DNA from: Bugula neritina
Taxonomy: Eukaryota > Bryozoa > Gymnolaemata > Cheilostomatida > Bugulidae
Assembly: GCA_964035545.1 (NCBI GenBank)
Contig: OZ037767.1
Location: 8,112,207-8,176,206, forward strand
Reading direction: 5' to 3'
Length of the DNA: 64,000 bases
Part shown: in pieces, positions 49,101 through 60,846 of the stretch
How the letters are laid out: each line of letters opens with the position of its first letter
How positions within the stretch are numbered: position 1 is the stretch's first letter
Made by a program: the position numbers and the translations under genes
The notes under the pieces: generated by a model
The model's input: the letters and a program-made list of their open reading frames with translations, nothing else
Told to the model about the DNA's origin: nothing
Databases searched by the model: none

Positions 49101-52100
49101 GAAACGGCTGACACAACTTCTGCTGTGTAATGGTGTGCTCACTGTTTATATCTCATTCTTGTGTCTGCAGTTTCCCTGGAGCATCTCATGATTATGATTC
49201 CTCAGGGCTGGAGCTGTACACAGCCAGTGCTACTGCTAACAAAGTGAGTCTATCTGTCCTGTACTAAAACACTAGTAGTCATAGTCACAGCTAGCATTCT
49301 GTTGATAGTAATAATGATGCTGTAGTGTATCGTATATGCTTTGTTTTCTATGTATGTTTGGGTGCTGTATTAGAACAAGTTCGAAAATGTATATTATATG
49401 GCAGTGGTCATCATGCTGCCTTGGCCTATCATTTCATAGGTAGTGTCAGCAAGTGCTCCGTGTCTACCGTGACGTAGAAAATATGTCATGTGCAATTCTG
49501 TGATATGCCCATTTTGTTTTGAGATTGTGTTGATAGTAGAATATTTGGTAATGAATTAGGTTTAAAATCTAGTCTTTAACCAAGTCTTTTTATACATTTT
49601 GTGCTTTACATAATATTTGTTGATAGTGCAATTGCATTTAAATGTTGTGCTATATGAAATACTGAATCGTAACACTCATGCATCCTGTACTCTAAACCCA
49701 CACAGACAGACACTCTGGACAACACAACAGATCTCATCAAGTATGGACTGAAAGACATTGACCAGCTGGAGCCTGTTGTCCCAGTCGGTGCCAGCACGGA
49801 CATGGATGTGCGAGAGAGCCTTGACTCCTACCAGTCTACGCCTAGAAACGAGCCTCCAAGGCTAGGGAGCAGATTCCTTAAAAGTAACCAACCACTGAAG
49901 GTAAGAGTTTAAAGCATTCTGCATCCAGGTGTTTTGTAACGGTACAGGAGTTCGTTTACAAGATGTGGCGGTAAATATGGGTATGTTGATTTGTTGTGAA
50001 AAAGATGCTATTTTTGTAGAATATGTATGTTTCAATATCTAGCCTGGACTCCAGTCATTGTTTCTTAATACTGCATGCTCTTACAGTTGTTAACACTCTA
50101 GTCCAACACATCATTCATTATACTGTAAATATGTGTACTGTTACTCTATAATGTATTGGAGGATCTTTATAATGGCAGAACTCCCATTGTAACAATACAT
50201 CTGAAGTTTTCTTTTTTGCTGTAATCATTGTTTTGAAAAGATTAGCAGTTGCTGATTGTATTTTCTCAGTACAGTATTTTTCCCTGTGTTAACTTTAAGG
50301 CCGTTGATTAAAATTTTCTATCATTGCTGAGTCTGATAGACTTGCTTACTATGCAGAAGCTGTGATTTTTACTGGTAAACAAATATATGTAGAGATCTTC
50401 TATTAACCTTGAAATCAATTACTGAACTCATGCAAGTATCAGATGAGTTTTGCTTTTTTAACACACAAAGTCTATATAGCATATGTTCTTGTACAGGTAA
50501 ACACTCAGGCTCCTCGCACTCTGCCTACTGGAGCACTCTCCGCAGGACCCAAGGCTACTCCTCCAGTTATCAAGAGTATAGACGAGAGCACAGCAGCCGA
50601 CACCAGTGAAATACCCACCACAGACGGTGATATATCTCCAGTGAGGCGCAGCATCTTAGCTGGACTTAACCCAGCTGAAAGTCTGGACGAACAATCCCAC
50701 CTTCTAGAAGGTTCTGAATCAGAGCAAAGAGGTGAGCATTTTACTTCCTGTGTACAGTTGACCAAGGAGTACATGATCTGATGTAATGTATGAGGCAGGC
50801 GCGAGGCTTGTGTTGGCTGGCAGTTTGTTGTATCATCTAAACACTCTAGTGCCATGCATGATAGAAGACTAATTATGGCTTAGAGTTTGTGTGTGTCTCT
50901 ATTCTCAAACACCATACATTGATTGTAAGCTTGCTTTAGTGTCTAGAATCTAGATAGATGCTAAAGATGACTTAACTGAATTGTTTAGTTGCGTGTAAAC
51001 TGGATGAGAGATTATAGTCTCATCAGTATCACAGAGGACTCTAGATTCAGATATGTGTGGTACTTGAGAGGTTATGTGTGTATGTTTACGAGCTGCATAT
51101 GCTATTGGTCAATAAATATATGTATACTAAGCTTATAATATGTGCAGTACGTCTCTGTTTGACCTTCAGTATTCCATGTGTCACTCTCTATGTACTGTGT
51201 TACACCAGGTCTTTCACTCGCTATGTACTGTGTTACACCAGGTCTCGCCTTCACAGGGGGCCTTTCCGTAGAGCCAGTGGTGGAGACAGATGATGATAAA
51301 AGGCGTAGGGCAGTTGAAGCTGCTGAGGTCAAGGCAGCTCTTATTGCTAAGGAAACAGAATTGAAGAAAGGAGAGGAAGCAGAGCTGGCTGCTCTCAGAG
51401 AGAAGTATGACAGACAGCTGGAGGAGTTGAAGAAGAAGCTAGAGAGTGAAGTAGAGAACACAAAGATTGAACTTCTGGAGGAGAAAGATTCGGAGATCAA
51501 CAGACTAAAGGTGGGTGGCTGCCGCTCTGCTGTCAACCAATTCTCTTCTTTCATACTAACCTCTCTGTAGACACAAATCATTACATATTCATTGTGTAAT
51601 TTTAGTTTAAGATAGCATAACTTCTGTTGGAGCTCTACTCTCAATTATTGAAAGTTTCTCTTAGAGTTTTATTATTTACCTTCACCATTGTATAGTTAAA
51701 GCCTCAAGTCTCTGGTCGCTTTTCTAACTTTAACTCTGGTACTGCTCTTGTATCACTCTCACTCTAGTACTGCTCTTGTATCACTCTCACTCTAGTTCTG
51801 CTCTTTCATTACTTTGACTCAGGAAAGGCTTTTATTAATGTCTTCTGCTATATATTTCAAAGTCCAGTTGTATATTCATTTGCATTTTCTTTTACTCTAA
51901 CTTGATTATCAAGCTGCTATAGTATGCTGGTTGTCTTGCTATATCATTGTATGAATATATTCGCTAGTACTCAAATGTCAGCTTATAGACTCACTTTCAT
52001 TATAGTGACATCATAGTAGACCAAGTTTCTACAGTGAGTTTTTACTTGACTGTGACTGTATTTCCTGAGTTAACTGTTGATAAGAAGTCAGTGTATGTTT

Positions 52101-55100
52101 TCTCTTGTATCAACAGGTTTAATTCTGCTTATAGCAGGTCTATAACTTTCAACATACTCATAGTATTGATTATTGATGTATTTATTACATCCAGTGCATT
52201 GAATGTAAGCCTGGAGCAACAACCCATTTCACCTGCTTTAGATTTGCCCAGGCTATTAAAGTTGTATATTATAAATCAGGTGTTGATGAATAGTCATTGT
52301 TTTAGTATTGTAGCCCTCCAGGTCATTGTGTTAATTTGTTGTTTTAAAATTAAGAGTTGTTGGGATTATTTGGAGGAATTTACTACTACATTGTTGGTTA
52401 CATATTCAACAGTCAGCTGGTGTGTTATGTAACAATACACTTTCCATACACATGGCTATACTCTGTATTGTTTTTGGCAGCTCTGTATACACAGCTGTCA
52501 ATCTATAGTAACTTTTCTACCCTGCATTGGTTATAATGTAGCAATGCTTTCAGTATAATGCTCTAGTTCAGTATTTTTCAACACAAAGAAGAAGCATGTG
52601 AACAAACTCACTGGGAAGAAAAAATGTCAAAACTGTGGTGTAACAGCACTGCAGCTAGTATGTTTATATTGTATTGTGTGTAGGCTGGTTGATTAAGGCC
52701 AGGGCTGTCCAACAGGCAGCCCCAGGGCCGGATGTGGCCCCAGCCTACATTTATGTGGCCCTCAATGGCATAAAGTTAAACTTAGTTTTTATTTTAATTA
52801 GAGTGAAAAACCACCTTATTTCTACACATACTACAAAACATGCAGCCTGCAGTAACTATTGGAACTTTGTTGTGTAAGGATTCATAAGAATCTGAAATAA
52901 AATAATTTGAAAAATACTGATTCTGTGGCCCCCAGCACAAGCTGAAGTTTACAATGTGGCTCTCGCCACAGAATATTCCCTTTCAGTGGCCCTCGCTCTG
53001 AAGAGGTTGGACACTTCTGGTTTAAACCGACGGTCTTTACCTTGTAGCAGTGCTTTATTTTATTTAAAAGTTAGATTTAGTTGTTACAGTAAAATTTAGA
53101 GTATAAATAAAAGTATATTTTTAATCTGCCTTCCACTTTCCATTCAATGCAACCTAGAAGTACTGTACTGTACCTCTAGCGGTATTTTACAGAGAGAGTT
53201 GGAAGCAGAGCGGGTGGTGGAAGAGTCCCGACTCAAAGACACACATAGAGATGAGATATCAAGTCTACAGAAACAGATGGACACAAAGACTAGTAAGGAG
53301 AAAGAGGATCTTCAGAAAAAGTTCAGAGCAGAACTGGAGGAATTCAAGCAGAGGGCAGAGGAAGAACACAACTCCCAATTGACTAATCTCAAGCAGGAGA
53401 ATGAGGCTAAGTAATGTGATATGAAGTTGTTACTGCTTGTTGCTACTGTAGTACTGCATCTAGTTACTGTGCCGCTGCATACCGTTATTATGGTACTGCC
53501 AATTTTACAAACTATACAGCCGTCAATCTTGTAACTATTAAAACGTATTCTTAGATCTAATAGTTCTGTGTGATGCAATTTAACATTTTAATATTTGTAG
53601 TTACATGTGTATGCAACTGTAGATAGATATACATATATAATATAGATAATATAATATTGTTCTGTTTCAGAGTTGCAGATTTAAGGGAGAGCCTTGAAGA
53701 TCTCAGCTCTTTGAAGAAGAAGGAACTCGACTCGGCTCTAGAGAAGATTCGAGAAGAAATACGGCAAGAACTTGAAGGGCAGAATAAAGAGGAGAGGAGA
53801 AAGCTGGAGCTGGACTATAAGAAGTTCGTAGACTTATTGAGATAATAATCATTGTATAATGAGTATTATATATTGTGTGAACTGTAAGCATCTTGCTAGA
53901 TGTTAGTTGTTGTGGCTTTCTTTTGGGGTCAGGCAGGTCTTGTCAGGCACAGGGCGTAGTCTATCAACTATGAGTTTGTCCCTACAGGAGATGTTGTATC
54001 AGCTATACAATATTCTGATGTTAATTCATTCTTTGTTGATGACTTCATAGTAAGCAGCAGAATCTAAGAAATAATTTGGAGCAGGAGATGAAGGAGATGG
54101 AAAAGCAGCTGCAGAATGAATTTAATGAGAAGAAAGACAACCTTAGAAATCAGGTAAAGCTGTAAGAGAGTATATAGCAATTTCACTGCAGTCATTGTTT
54201 TCTACGTATTAAAATAGATATGTGTTTAGTTGTTCTTCTTTAACTCAGCATCTCTCTGGTTACTTGTGATGTACCAGGTCTGTACTAGTTTGTACTAGTA
54301 AGGGTTGAGGTTTATAAGAGCTATATTTTACATATTCTCTTTTTGGTGACTATTGACTCAGATATATTCAGTCTCATTGTTAGCTTTTCACTAAAACTTC
54401 TACCATGTTTCTCTCAACTACACCAGTATATGTATATATAAACATCAAGTAACTGCCATGACAGCGTATGCAACTCTCTACTCTCTCGTTATTGTCTTGT
54501 CATTAGCTCAACTCTGACCACGTGAAAAAAATGGAGGAGATGAAGAGGGAGATCGGAGAAGTGCAAGAGGCTGAGCGACAGCAGAAAGAGGAGGAATTGG
54601 CTAAGGCTAAGGAGAGTCAGCGTCTAGTCAGCGGTCTGGAAACAGATCTGCAGCAGCTACTTGATGACAAGAAGGCTCAACTCAAGGTATGTTCTACTGA
54701 TTTGATGTCACACAGGCTCTTATCTATAGTATCAATTTGAGCCATCTTGGTCAGTTTTCACATGAGGACATAACTCCAAATTATACAACTGAAACCTTTT
54801 TCTTCATATCAATTAAATATTGATTTGTCTTTTAATACTTTATCCTAATATTTACCAATCTGTTTCACTTCTATTTATTTTGCTACACCTTACTGTTAAT
54901 TGAGTATTAAAGTTATACACTGCTTGAGTACAATTAAGCCAGTATAATTATACAATCTAATTTATACCTGTATGTTATCATCCCCAGGGTGTAAGTGCAG
55001 CTGCAGAAGTTGATATTTCTGTCTTGGTATATTTAGAGTGTACATTCTATAATCTAGTGGCTCGAACTAAGACTCTCTGACTATTCTAATACGCTAATCT

Positions 55101-58100
55101 AGTTGGTGTGTTGTGACGATAACTCCAGTATCTACTATCTAGCTGTTTTATACTCCAAGCATGCTTACTTGCGTCATTATTTTGTACTTAAAAATCTCTA
55201 GTCATCTCCATGTTGCAAGGTTTTAGTTTCTCTAACTTACTAAATTTTAGTCACCATGGTTACATCAATTACTTACTCGGTGTAAGTGATGTTGAAATGG
55301 CCTGCTATTATGTCGAGCTATACGTGGGGTTCTTAATCAAATGACCACTGGGCACTGGCATATACTGTCCATATATTCTTCATACTAGAATAACACTATT
55401 GGATGCTAACACTTGTAGTGACTATTAATTGTTTCATTCTAGTTTAGACGGTAGTATGTCATTTACTTAGATAATGGAATTTCTTTGTTACTTTGTATTG
55501 AGCATCTCATTCTCTACTTCTTGTTCTTCTAAGGATTTACTAACAGCTTGTTTTTCGGATTTTAATTTTTTTTCATGATTTTAAAGCCTGTAAGCTATTT
55601 TACCGCATCAAATATTGTGGGTATTGTTTTGACTCGTGGGTTGCTAATTCTCTTATTTGATATACCATGTAGGCTGTGTTACCAGCAGATGGAATGTGTT
55701 ACTAGCAGATAAACTGTGTCCTTAGCAGATATACTCCGTTACTAGCATATATACTATGTTTTTAGCAGATAAGCTGTGTTACTAGTTAGCAGAAATGTGC
55801 AATCCATTAAAGTGAAAAGCCTTTTAAATTATTTTTAATGTCGTATATTTTTGCATTCATAATTTGTAGAATGAGTTCATGAATTAAATTAATTCATGGG
55901 TTCATTAAAATTTGCATTCACAGTTTTAACAATTTGTTGCTCCACGTTTGATTGGAAAACTGCTAAATGCAAAATACTCAGGGTGATATTTTATAATCAC
56001 TCAGTGGTTGCTGAATTAAAATGTCTTGAGTTTCATATTTAAATATTCTTTTAGCTTCTAATTTCAATTACTTTCAAAGTATTTGCTAAATATAGTATGT
56101 TGGAGATTTCCTCACAATATAGCTTTAGGCTTAAATATTGTGTAATTTAGTTATATTCATGTAGCAATCTCTGTAAACGCTACTCTACACCTACATGATG
56201 CTGTTATATGTAATGGATATTCCTGCCCTCCAGGTTCAACATGATAGTGAGTTGACGAGGTACAAGAGAGACTTGGAATCCAAGACGCAGCTGAAGAAGA
56301 CGGAGTTGTCTACTGCTGATATGACTCAGAGAACTAATCTGGAGCAGGAACATGAGGAAGAAATTTCTAAGGCAAGAAAAGACTTTGAGAAGTTGAGAGA
56401 TAGCATGAGGCTAGACCACAAGGAGCGGATAAGCAGGTAAAGTCTTTATCAATATGGTTAATTGCATTGTATTGTGTAGGTAAAGGTTGTAGCTTTAAAG
56501 TAGATGTTTGAACTGTAGTTTGAGTTTTATTTGCGTAAATCATGAGTGGTGAGGTTGATCTTAGTATGACCTTGAACTTACAGCACTGGTGGAATTACTC
56601 TGTTCATTATTATAAGCTGCATATATACCGCACAGTATTCTTTACTCTTTAGTTGGTGAACACAAGAGCCGTGTTTGTACATTGCAGCTCTTCATAAAAA
56701 TATTTTAGTTAATTACAAGCAGTTTCTAGTGAATTTTTCTCAGTTAATAGAGTGTCTACAAATAGTGGCGGTACTATATTCAACCTGTGGTCTGTTTTAG
56801 TATCCTTTAATCATTTTACACTTTGTAAATAATACTACGTTATTTTTGCTGTGGATAAAACAAGCAAGCAAGTTAGAAGTGTATTGTAAAGGTTTTTAAA
56901 TGACTAAAATTTTATGAAATTGTTTTTTTTTATCGCTTTGTATCATCACGCACATGTTGATTACAGGTTGAAATTGAACTTAGATGAGGAAGAAAGGGAA
57001 GTTGAAGATAAGTCTCGGGCCATGGAGGAAAGAAAAAGGGCGCTTGATGAAGACCAGATATCTCTGGAGAAATTCTCAAAAGAGTTGGCTGAGAGGAGAG
57101 AGAAGTTGACAAAGCTAGAGAAAGGTAGGCTATGCATTAGTATATGTTGTATTAGCTTAGAATACTTGTAAGTTTACCCAGAATACACTAGTTCACTTCC
57201 TTCTTGGGAAGTATTAGTTCAAGGTATATTAAAGTTTGACCAGTTATTTCCGTAGCTGGTATCTCACTGTGCAATCATTTGAATAGTCTGCATAAGCAAT
57301 GATTTGGTTTAATTTAAAATTGGAACTAAAATTTTGATATGCAGCCAACAATACATAGATAACTTTTCAAGGCTAAATAAAGTGTTCATGTAAAAAAAAT
57401 TTTCTCTTTTGTTATGACACCAGCTTATTTCACTTCACCATCTTTTTGCAATAAAATTTTCTTTTTTCTGCTATAGTCCTTGAGTCTACTGGTTTATGTT
57501 GGTCACATATTATAGAGAGTTTGGGTGCTGATTAGTTCCATAGATAAGGTTAGTATTTCCTGTTTGTTTAAAGACTTGAAGAGAGACGAGACAAGAGTAG
57601 GCAGTGCTGAGAAGGAAAGGGAGGAGTTAGTAGAGGAATTGTCCACTCTCAGACAGTCTCTGGATGAAACTCGTGACAAGTTGGAGAAATCCAACATCAG
57701 CCGCAAGTTGTTGGAAGAAAAACTTAAGGATTCTGAAACAGCTGCAAAAGTATAAAAAATATATACTTTCTCTCCTTTTATAACTGTATATAATTCTCAG
57801 TATTATTATTGTTATATTAATGGTAAATTCTTTCTTCTATTGAAGTAATATATTATACTGCGTCGTAATATATATTTCTCTACTGTAGTAATATTTTTGC
57901 TATTTTATACTAAAATATTACGCTTATTAATTTTATATGTTGATGAATTTATGAATCTCAACATTATACACTCGTTCCATCTCCAAGTTTATTTAAGTAT
58001 ATTATTATAGTGTAGACTTTAGAGCGTTTTGTGGGTTTATATATAAGGAGGGCACTTGTCACAAATCAGTTGACTGAAATTAGTAATTCCGTTGCATCGC

Positions 58101-60694
58101 AAGGTTAACCACAATCTCTATATAAGTTAGCCTTGTTATGTGTTAGGAGAAAGCTGGGGAAGTGGAGAGGTTGAGGAAGCAGGGCAAGTCTAGGATTCAC
58201 AAGAAGCATGTCAGGACTGTAACAGACTCTGATAAGGAGAACAATCAGGGTGATGATAGTCGTCTCTCCATGGAGGACCTGGAAAGTGACGAGGCAACTA
58301 TTGGGAAGAGATCAAGTAGACATAGATCTCTAGACGATAGTGACATTATAGTGTGAGTAGACAACTCTGAAATGTGCTTTTAACTTATTTTGAAGTTGTT
58401 TTACTAGATTTAGTGGACATTTAGTTCAACATTTTTACGCATATTTTGTTATGTAAAATGATGATACACTATATTTTTTTTAATTTTGGTTCCCATCATT
58501 ATATTTTTTGAGTTAAAGTATTTATGATATAATTCTGTCAGCAGAAACCGGCACTCCCGGAATCATTCAGACTCTTATCTCTCATTGGACGACACGTCGA
58601 TGTCCTCAGACTACCCTCAGGTGGGAGGTAAAAGCATGCGGCGAATCATCAACTCGGAAAATGCTGTTCAGATTGCCAAGCGTTACCTTAGAAAGCACGC
58701 CAAGTCCTTGAAGGTGAGTCTCGGTACACTCATAGCTTCTCTGCATGATACTGCAGCAGACGTGTAGCCTGTGTTCTGTGATATTGTAGGATGCCGGGGA
58801 TGCGTGGACTGAGACTAAGCGCCGTCTGCGGACATCTAGTGGGAAATACCACCCCCTGACTAAGAGGTATTTAACTGAGTCAGAGTCTGACAGTGATGTC
58901 ACTGATCTGGCTGACCTTGACACTGCTGAACTACAGCTGAGAATAAACCGCAGGTCAGTGCCAGTCTGTACTGTGTGTGCTTAGAGATTTGGTATTCACA
59001 TGCATGTATTTGATTCAAAGCAGACTGAAATGGATTCCCAAAACTTATGTTACCATCCAAATTCGGAATGACTGTAAAACAAAAAAAATATTTATTTATA
59101 AGCTAAATATTTGTTTCTTATTGACATTTTTCACAATCATGTGATACCAGTTTTAGAAATAAAACTGTAGTTTGTCTCGTCTTTGTGTGAATATTTGGCG
59201 TTACATAAAACTGTATTGCAAAACACACCAGATAAATGCATTGACTACATGCAATTCATTTTATCTAAATAATATGTGATTTTTGTTTTATAAACCAAGT
59301 AATTATATTCAAGTATTCAAATCAATATTATAGAATGGACAACCTACTCTCTCCTCACAAGGATATTCTACCCACAAGTCCTCAGTCCCCGCCCACACTT
59401 CCTGCTTCCTCTCCTCTGACTCAGCTGCAGAATCTGTCAACCTACGACGCCACAGTCAGACTACAGCAGGCAACTCAAACCACTTCTCCGCGCACCTTCC
59501 CTCAGACCACCCAAACAGCTCGACCCAGCACACAACCTCAGCACATTCAAACAGATTCCCCTCAGTCCGCTTTGGTGAGTCCATCATGCTGTTAGCTAGT
59601 ACCATGTGCTGCTTACAATTCGCTTATTATCTACAAGTTTTTTTTCCAATAAATAGCTTTTTTATTGGAATTAATATAAACTTCTCCAGTAATGTAACAT
59701 GAGTATTAGTATATAAGTAAATGACAGCCTAAATTGTGTCCTTGTAACAGCTGTATGAGTTCAATTGTTGTAGTTTAATAGAGATGTGTATTTACCACTG
59801 AAGACTAAATAAAAGAGAGTGAATGACCTAAAGTGCTTACTTTATTTATTAGTCTAAAGAATAGATTTCCTGTGGTAGTCAAAATAGCTGTGCAATAATC
59901 TCTTATGATAATAATCATGATGTGTTATTGAATAAGTTCATCTCAGTCTGGTTTTGGTTATTTGTAGCCCTATTCTATGCCATACTTGCCATCGTACTCT
60001 GGGGGTGTCCCTAACCTCTCCTACAGTAATCCTTATATAGACAACCCTAAAGGAGACTATGTTTGGGGTACTATGTATGACCATGCTGAGAAGGTGCTGG
60101 AAAGAAAGTGGAGGACATACTTTGGTCCTAGTTCTACATTGTCAACCAGTATGTGGCTCATGTATTCAGTTCATAGAGTTGATTTACAAGCACATGTATG
60201 TGTGGATGTATGTTCTAATAGTTTTATTAACTTTCGCTATTTTTTGTACAAAATTTGTTCATAGTTTAACTAATGGATGTCACTAGTTGTGCAGTATTTT
60301 CTATGTATTCATAGATTTTCTGAATAAATGGATTTTCTTTCATAAATAGATGTATTCTAATTTTTCTCATAATTTAAACATTTTTTGTTTGTCTAGATAT
60401 GCTTTACGGAAATGAAATTACCATATTAGTTGCTTAACGGATAATAAATGCCGTTTCAAGCATATACCACATGTGCAATCAGCACTATGTGTTGTAGGTT
60501 TGAGACACGTACCATTTACATCATCCACCTCGCCAGCTCTAAAAGGCCTCGGCAGCTCTAAACACTACAGATCTAGCATCAGTTCCTCGAGACCAGCCTC
60601 TGTCGATATCTCTGGTAAAATCTCTGAGCAGAAGCGGTGGGTCGAAGAGTTTAGTAAGAGTCTACCACACCGTGCAGTATCCGGAGCATTTTAA
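46171..60694 (+). CDS. CEP164: Centrosomal protein of 164 kDa (distal appendage protein)
   Basis: Part of the mother-centriole distal appendages, needed for docking at the membrane and primary cilium assembly. Exons: 46171-46231, 46940-47065, 47413-47517, 47946-48065, 48292-48404, 48701-48828, 49171-49243, 49706-49900, 50497-50731, 51242-51510, 53193-53410, 53671-53823, 54051-54153, 54507-54686, 56234-56436, 56967-57124, 57574-57749, 58147-58352, 58545-58713, 58790-58953, 59334-59574, 59968-60148, 60498-60694. They total 3774 nt and code for about 1257 aa (human about 1460). The N-terminus is strongly conserved: [23 protein letters not shown], then a WW domain with Trp55, YYF 66-68, Trp77 and Pro80. 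A Lys-rich patch and a Ser-rich linker follow, then a charged coiled coil (about 390-930). C-terminal conserved blocks are [14 protein letters not shown] and [10 protein letters not shown]. All phases join. Confidence 0.95.
46940..47517 (+). other. CEP164: CEP164 WW-domain exons (2-3)
   Basis: [20 protein letters not shown] followed by [16 protein letters not shown] is the WW domain with both signature Trp residues and the closing Pro. In vertebrate CEP164 this N-terminal region binds TTBK2, the kinase that starts ciliogenesis. The intron splits the domain at the Gly before DIYYFN. Confidence 0.93.
48430..48625. repeat. Degenerate minisatellite in CEP164 intron 5
   Basis: Seven or more diverged copies of a roughly 25-30-bp unit built on GTACACAGTGTGTATTGTAGTC. 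A short AT dinucleotide run follows (about 48628-48652). Confidence 0.65.
51181..51246 (+). repeat. 33-bp tandem duplication spanning a CEP164 splice acceptor
   Basis: Two copies (51181-51213, 51214-51246) of a 33-bp unit with CTATGTACTGTGTTACACCAG. Each carries the same acceptor TGTTACACCAG before GTCT, so exon 10 can start at 51209 or 51242. Because the unit is 33 bp, both choices keep the frame and the longer form adds 11 residues. Confidence 0.93.
51733..51816. repeat. 28-bp tandem repeat in CEP164 intron 10
   Basis: Three copies of ACTCTAGTACTGCTCTTGTA plus TCACTCTC. The first two are nearly identical and the third is diverged. Confidence 0.85.
52699..53020. mobile_element. hAT-like MITE, copy 2 (inverted relative to copy 1)
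   Basis: About 320 bp in CEP164 intron 10. The left end CCAGGGCTGTCCAACAGGC matches the reverse complement of the right end of the copy at 29287-29625. The right end GAGGTTGGACACTTCTGG matches the complement of that copy's left end. Shared interior words include GTGGCCCCAGCCTACAT and GGCCCCCAGCACAAGCT. The copies are diverged, so the family is not recent here. Confidence 0.68.
55673..55800. repeat. Degenerate 22-bp tandem repeat in CEP164 intron 14
   Basis: About six imperfect copies of a unit like CTGTGTTACTAGCAGATAAA. Each carries a TTACTAGCAG-type acceptor look-alike, but no coding exon follows. Confidence 0.7.
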
Positions 60695-60840
60695 GTTGCA
60701 GGATCGAAAGGTGATCTAACCCAGCCATTATAAAACTATGATTAACCTTTGGTGGATCTCAGACTATGATTAGTTTTTAAAGTCCATTCTCTTAATTCTG
60801 TGTGTTTAGGGCTCTGGTTTCCTAAGACTTTCAATGAGAT

Positions 60841-60846
60841 AATAAA
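60841..60846 (+). terminator. Polyadenylation signal of CEP164
   Basis: AATAAA about 147 bases after the CEP164 stop codon. A second AATAAA lies further on, near 61225. Confidence 0.55.

Larger units (their letters stand above)
51242..58352 (+). other. CEP164: CEP164 coiled-coil exons (10-18)
   Basis: Residues about 386-940, dominated by Glu, Lys, Arg, Gln and Leu with heptad-like spacing. Examples are [20 protein letters not shown] and [13 protein letters not shown]. From exon 18 the charge pattern gives way to a Ser/Asp/Arg-rich linker ([12 protein letters not shown]). Long antisense open frames over these exons are by-products of the Glu/Lys codon pattern. Confidence 0.88.

Noticed and set aside
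50505-50855. Minus-strand ORF of 116 codons
   Set aside because: Antisense shadow of CEP164 exon 9.
51102-51644. Minus-strand ORF of 180 codons, Ser/Phe-rich
   Set aside because: It is antisense to the Glu/Lys-rich coiled-coil exon 10 of CEP164, which has proper splice sites and homology.
54687-56233. Missed CEP164 exon in the long intron 14
   Set aside because: Exons 14 and 15 join in phase 0 with coherent coiled-coil sequence, and no open, splice-flanked segment was found between them.
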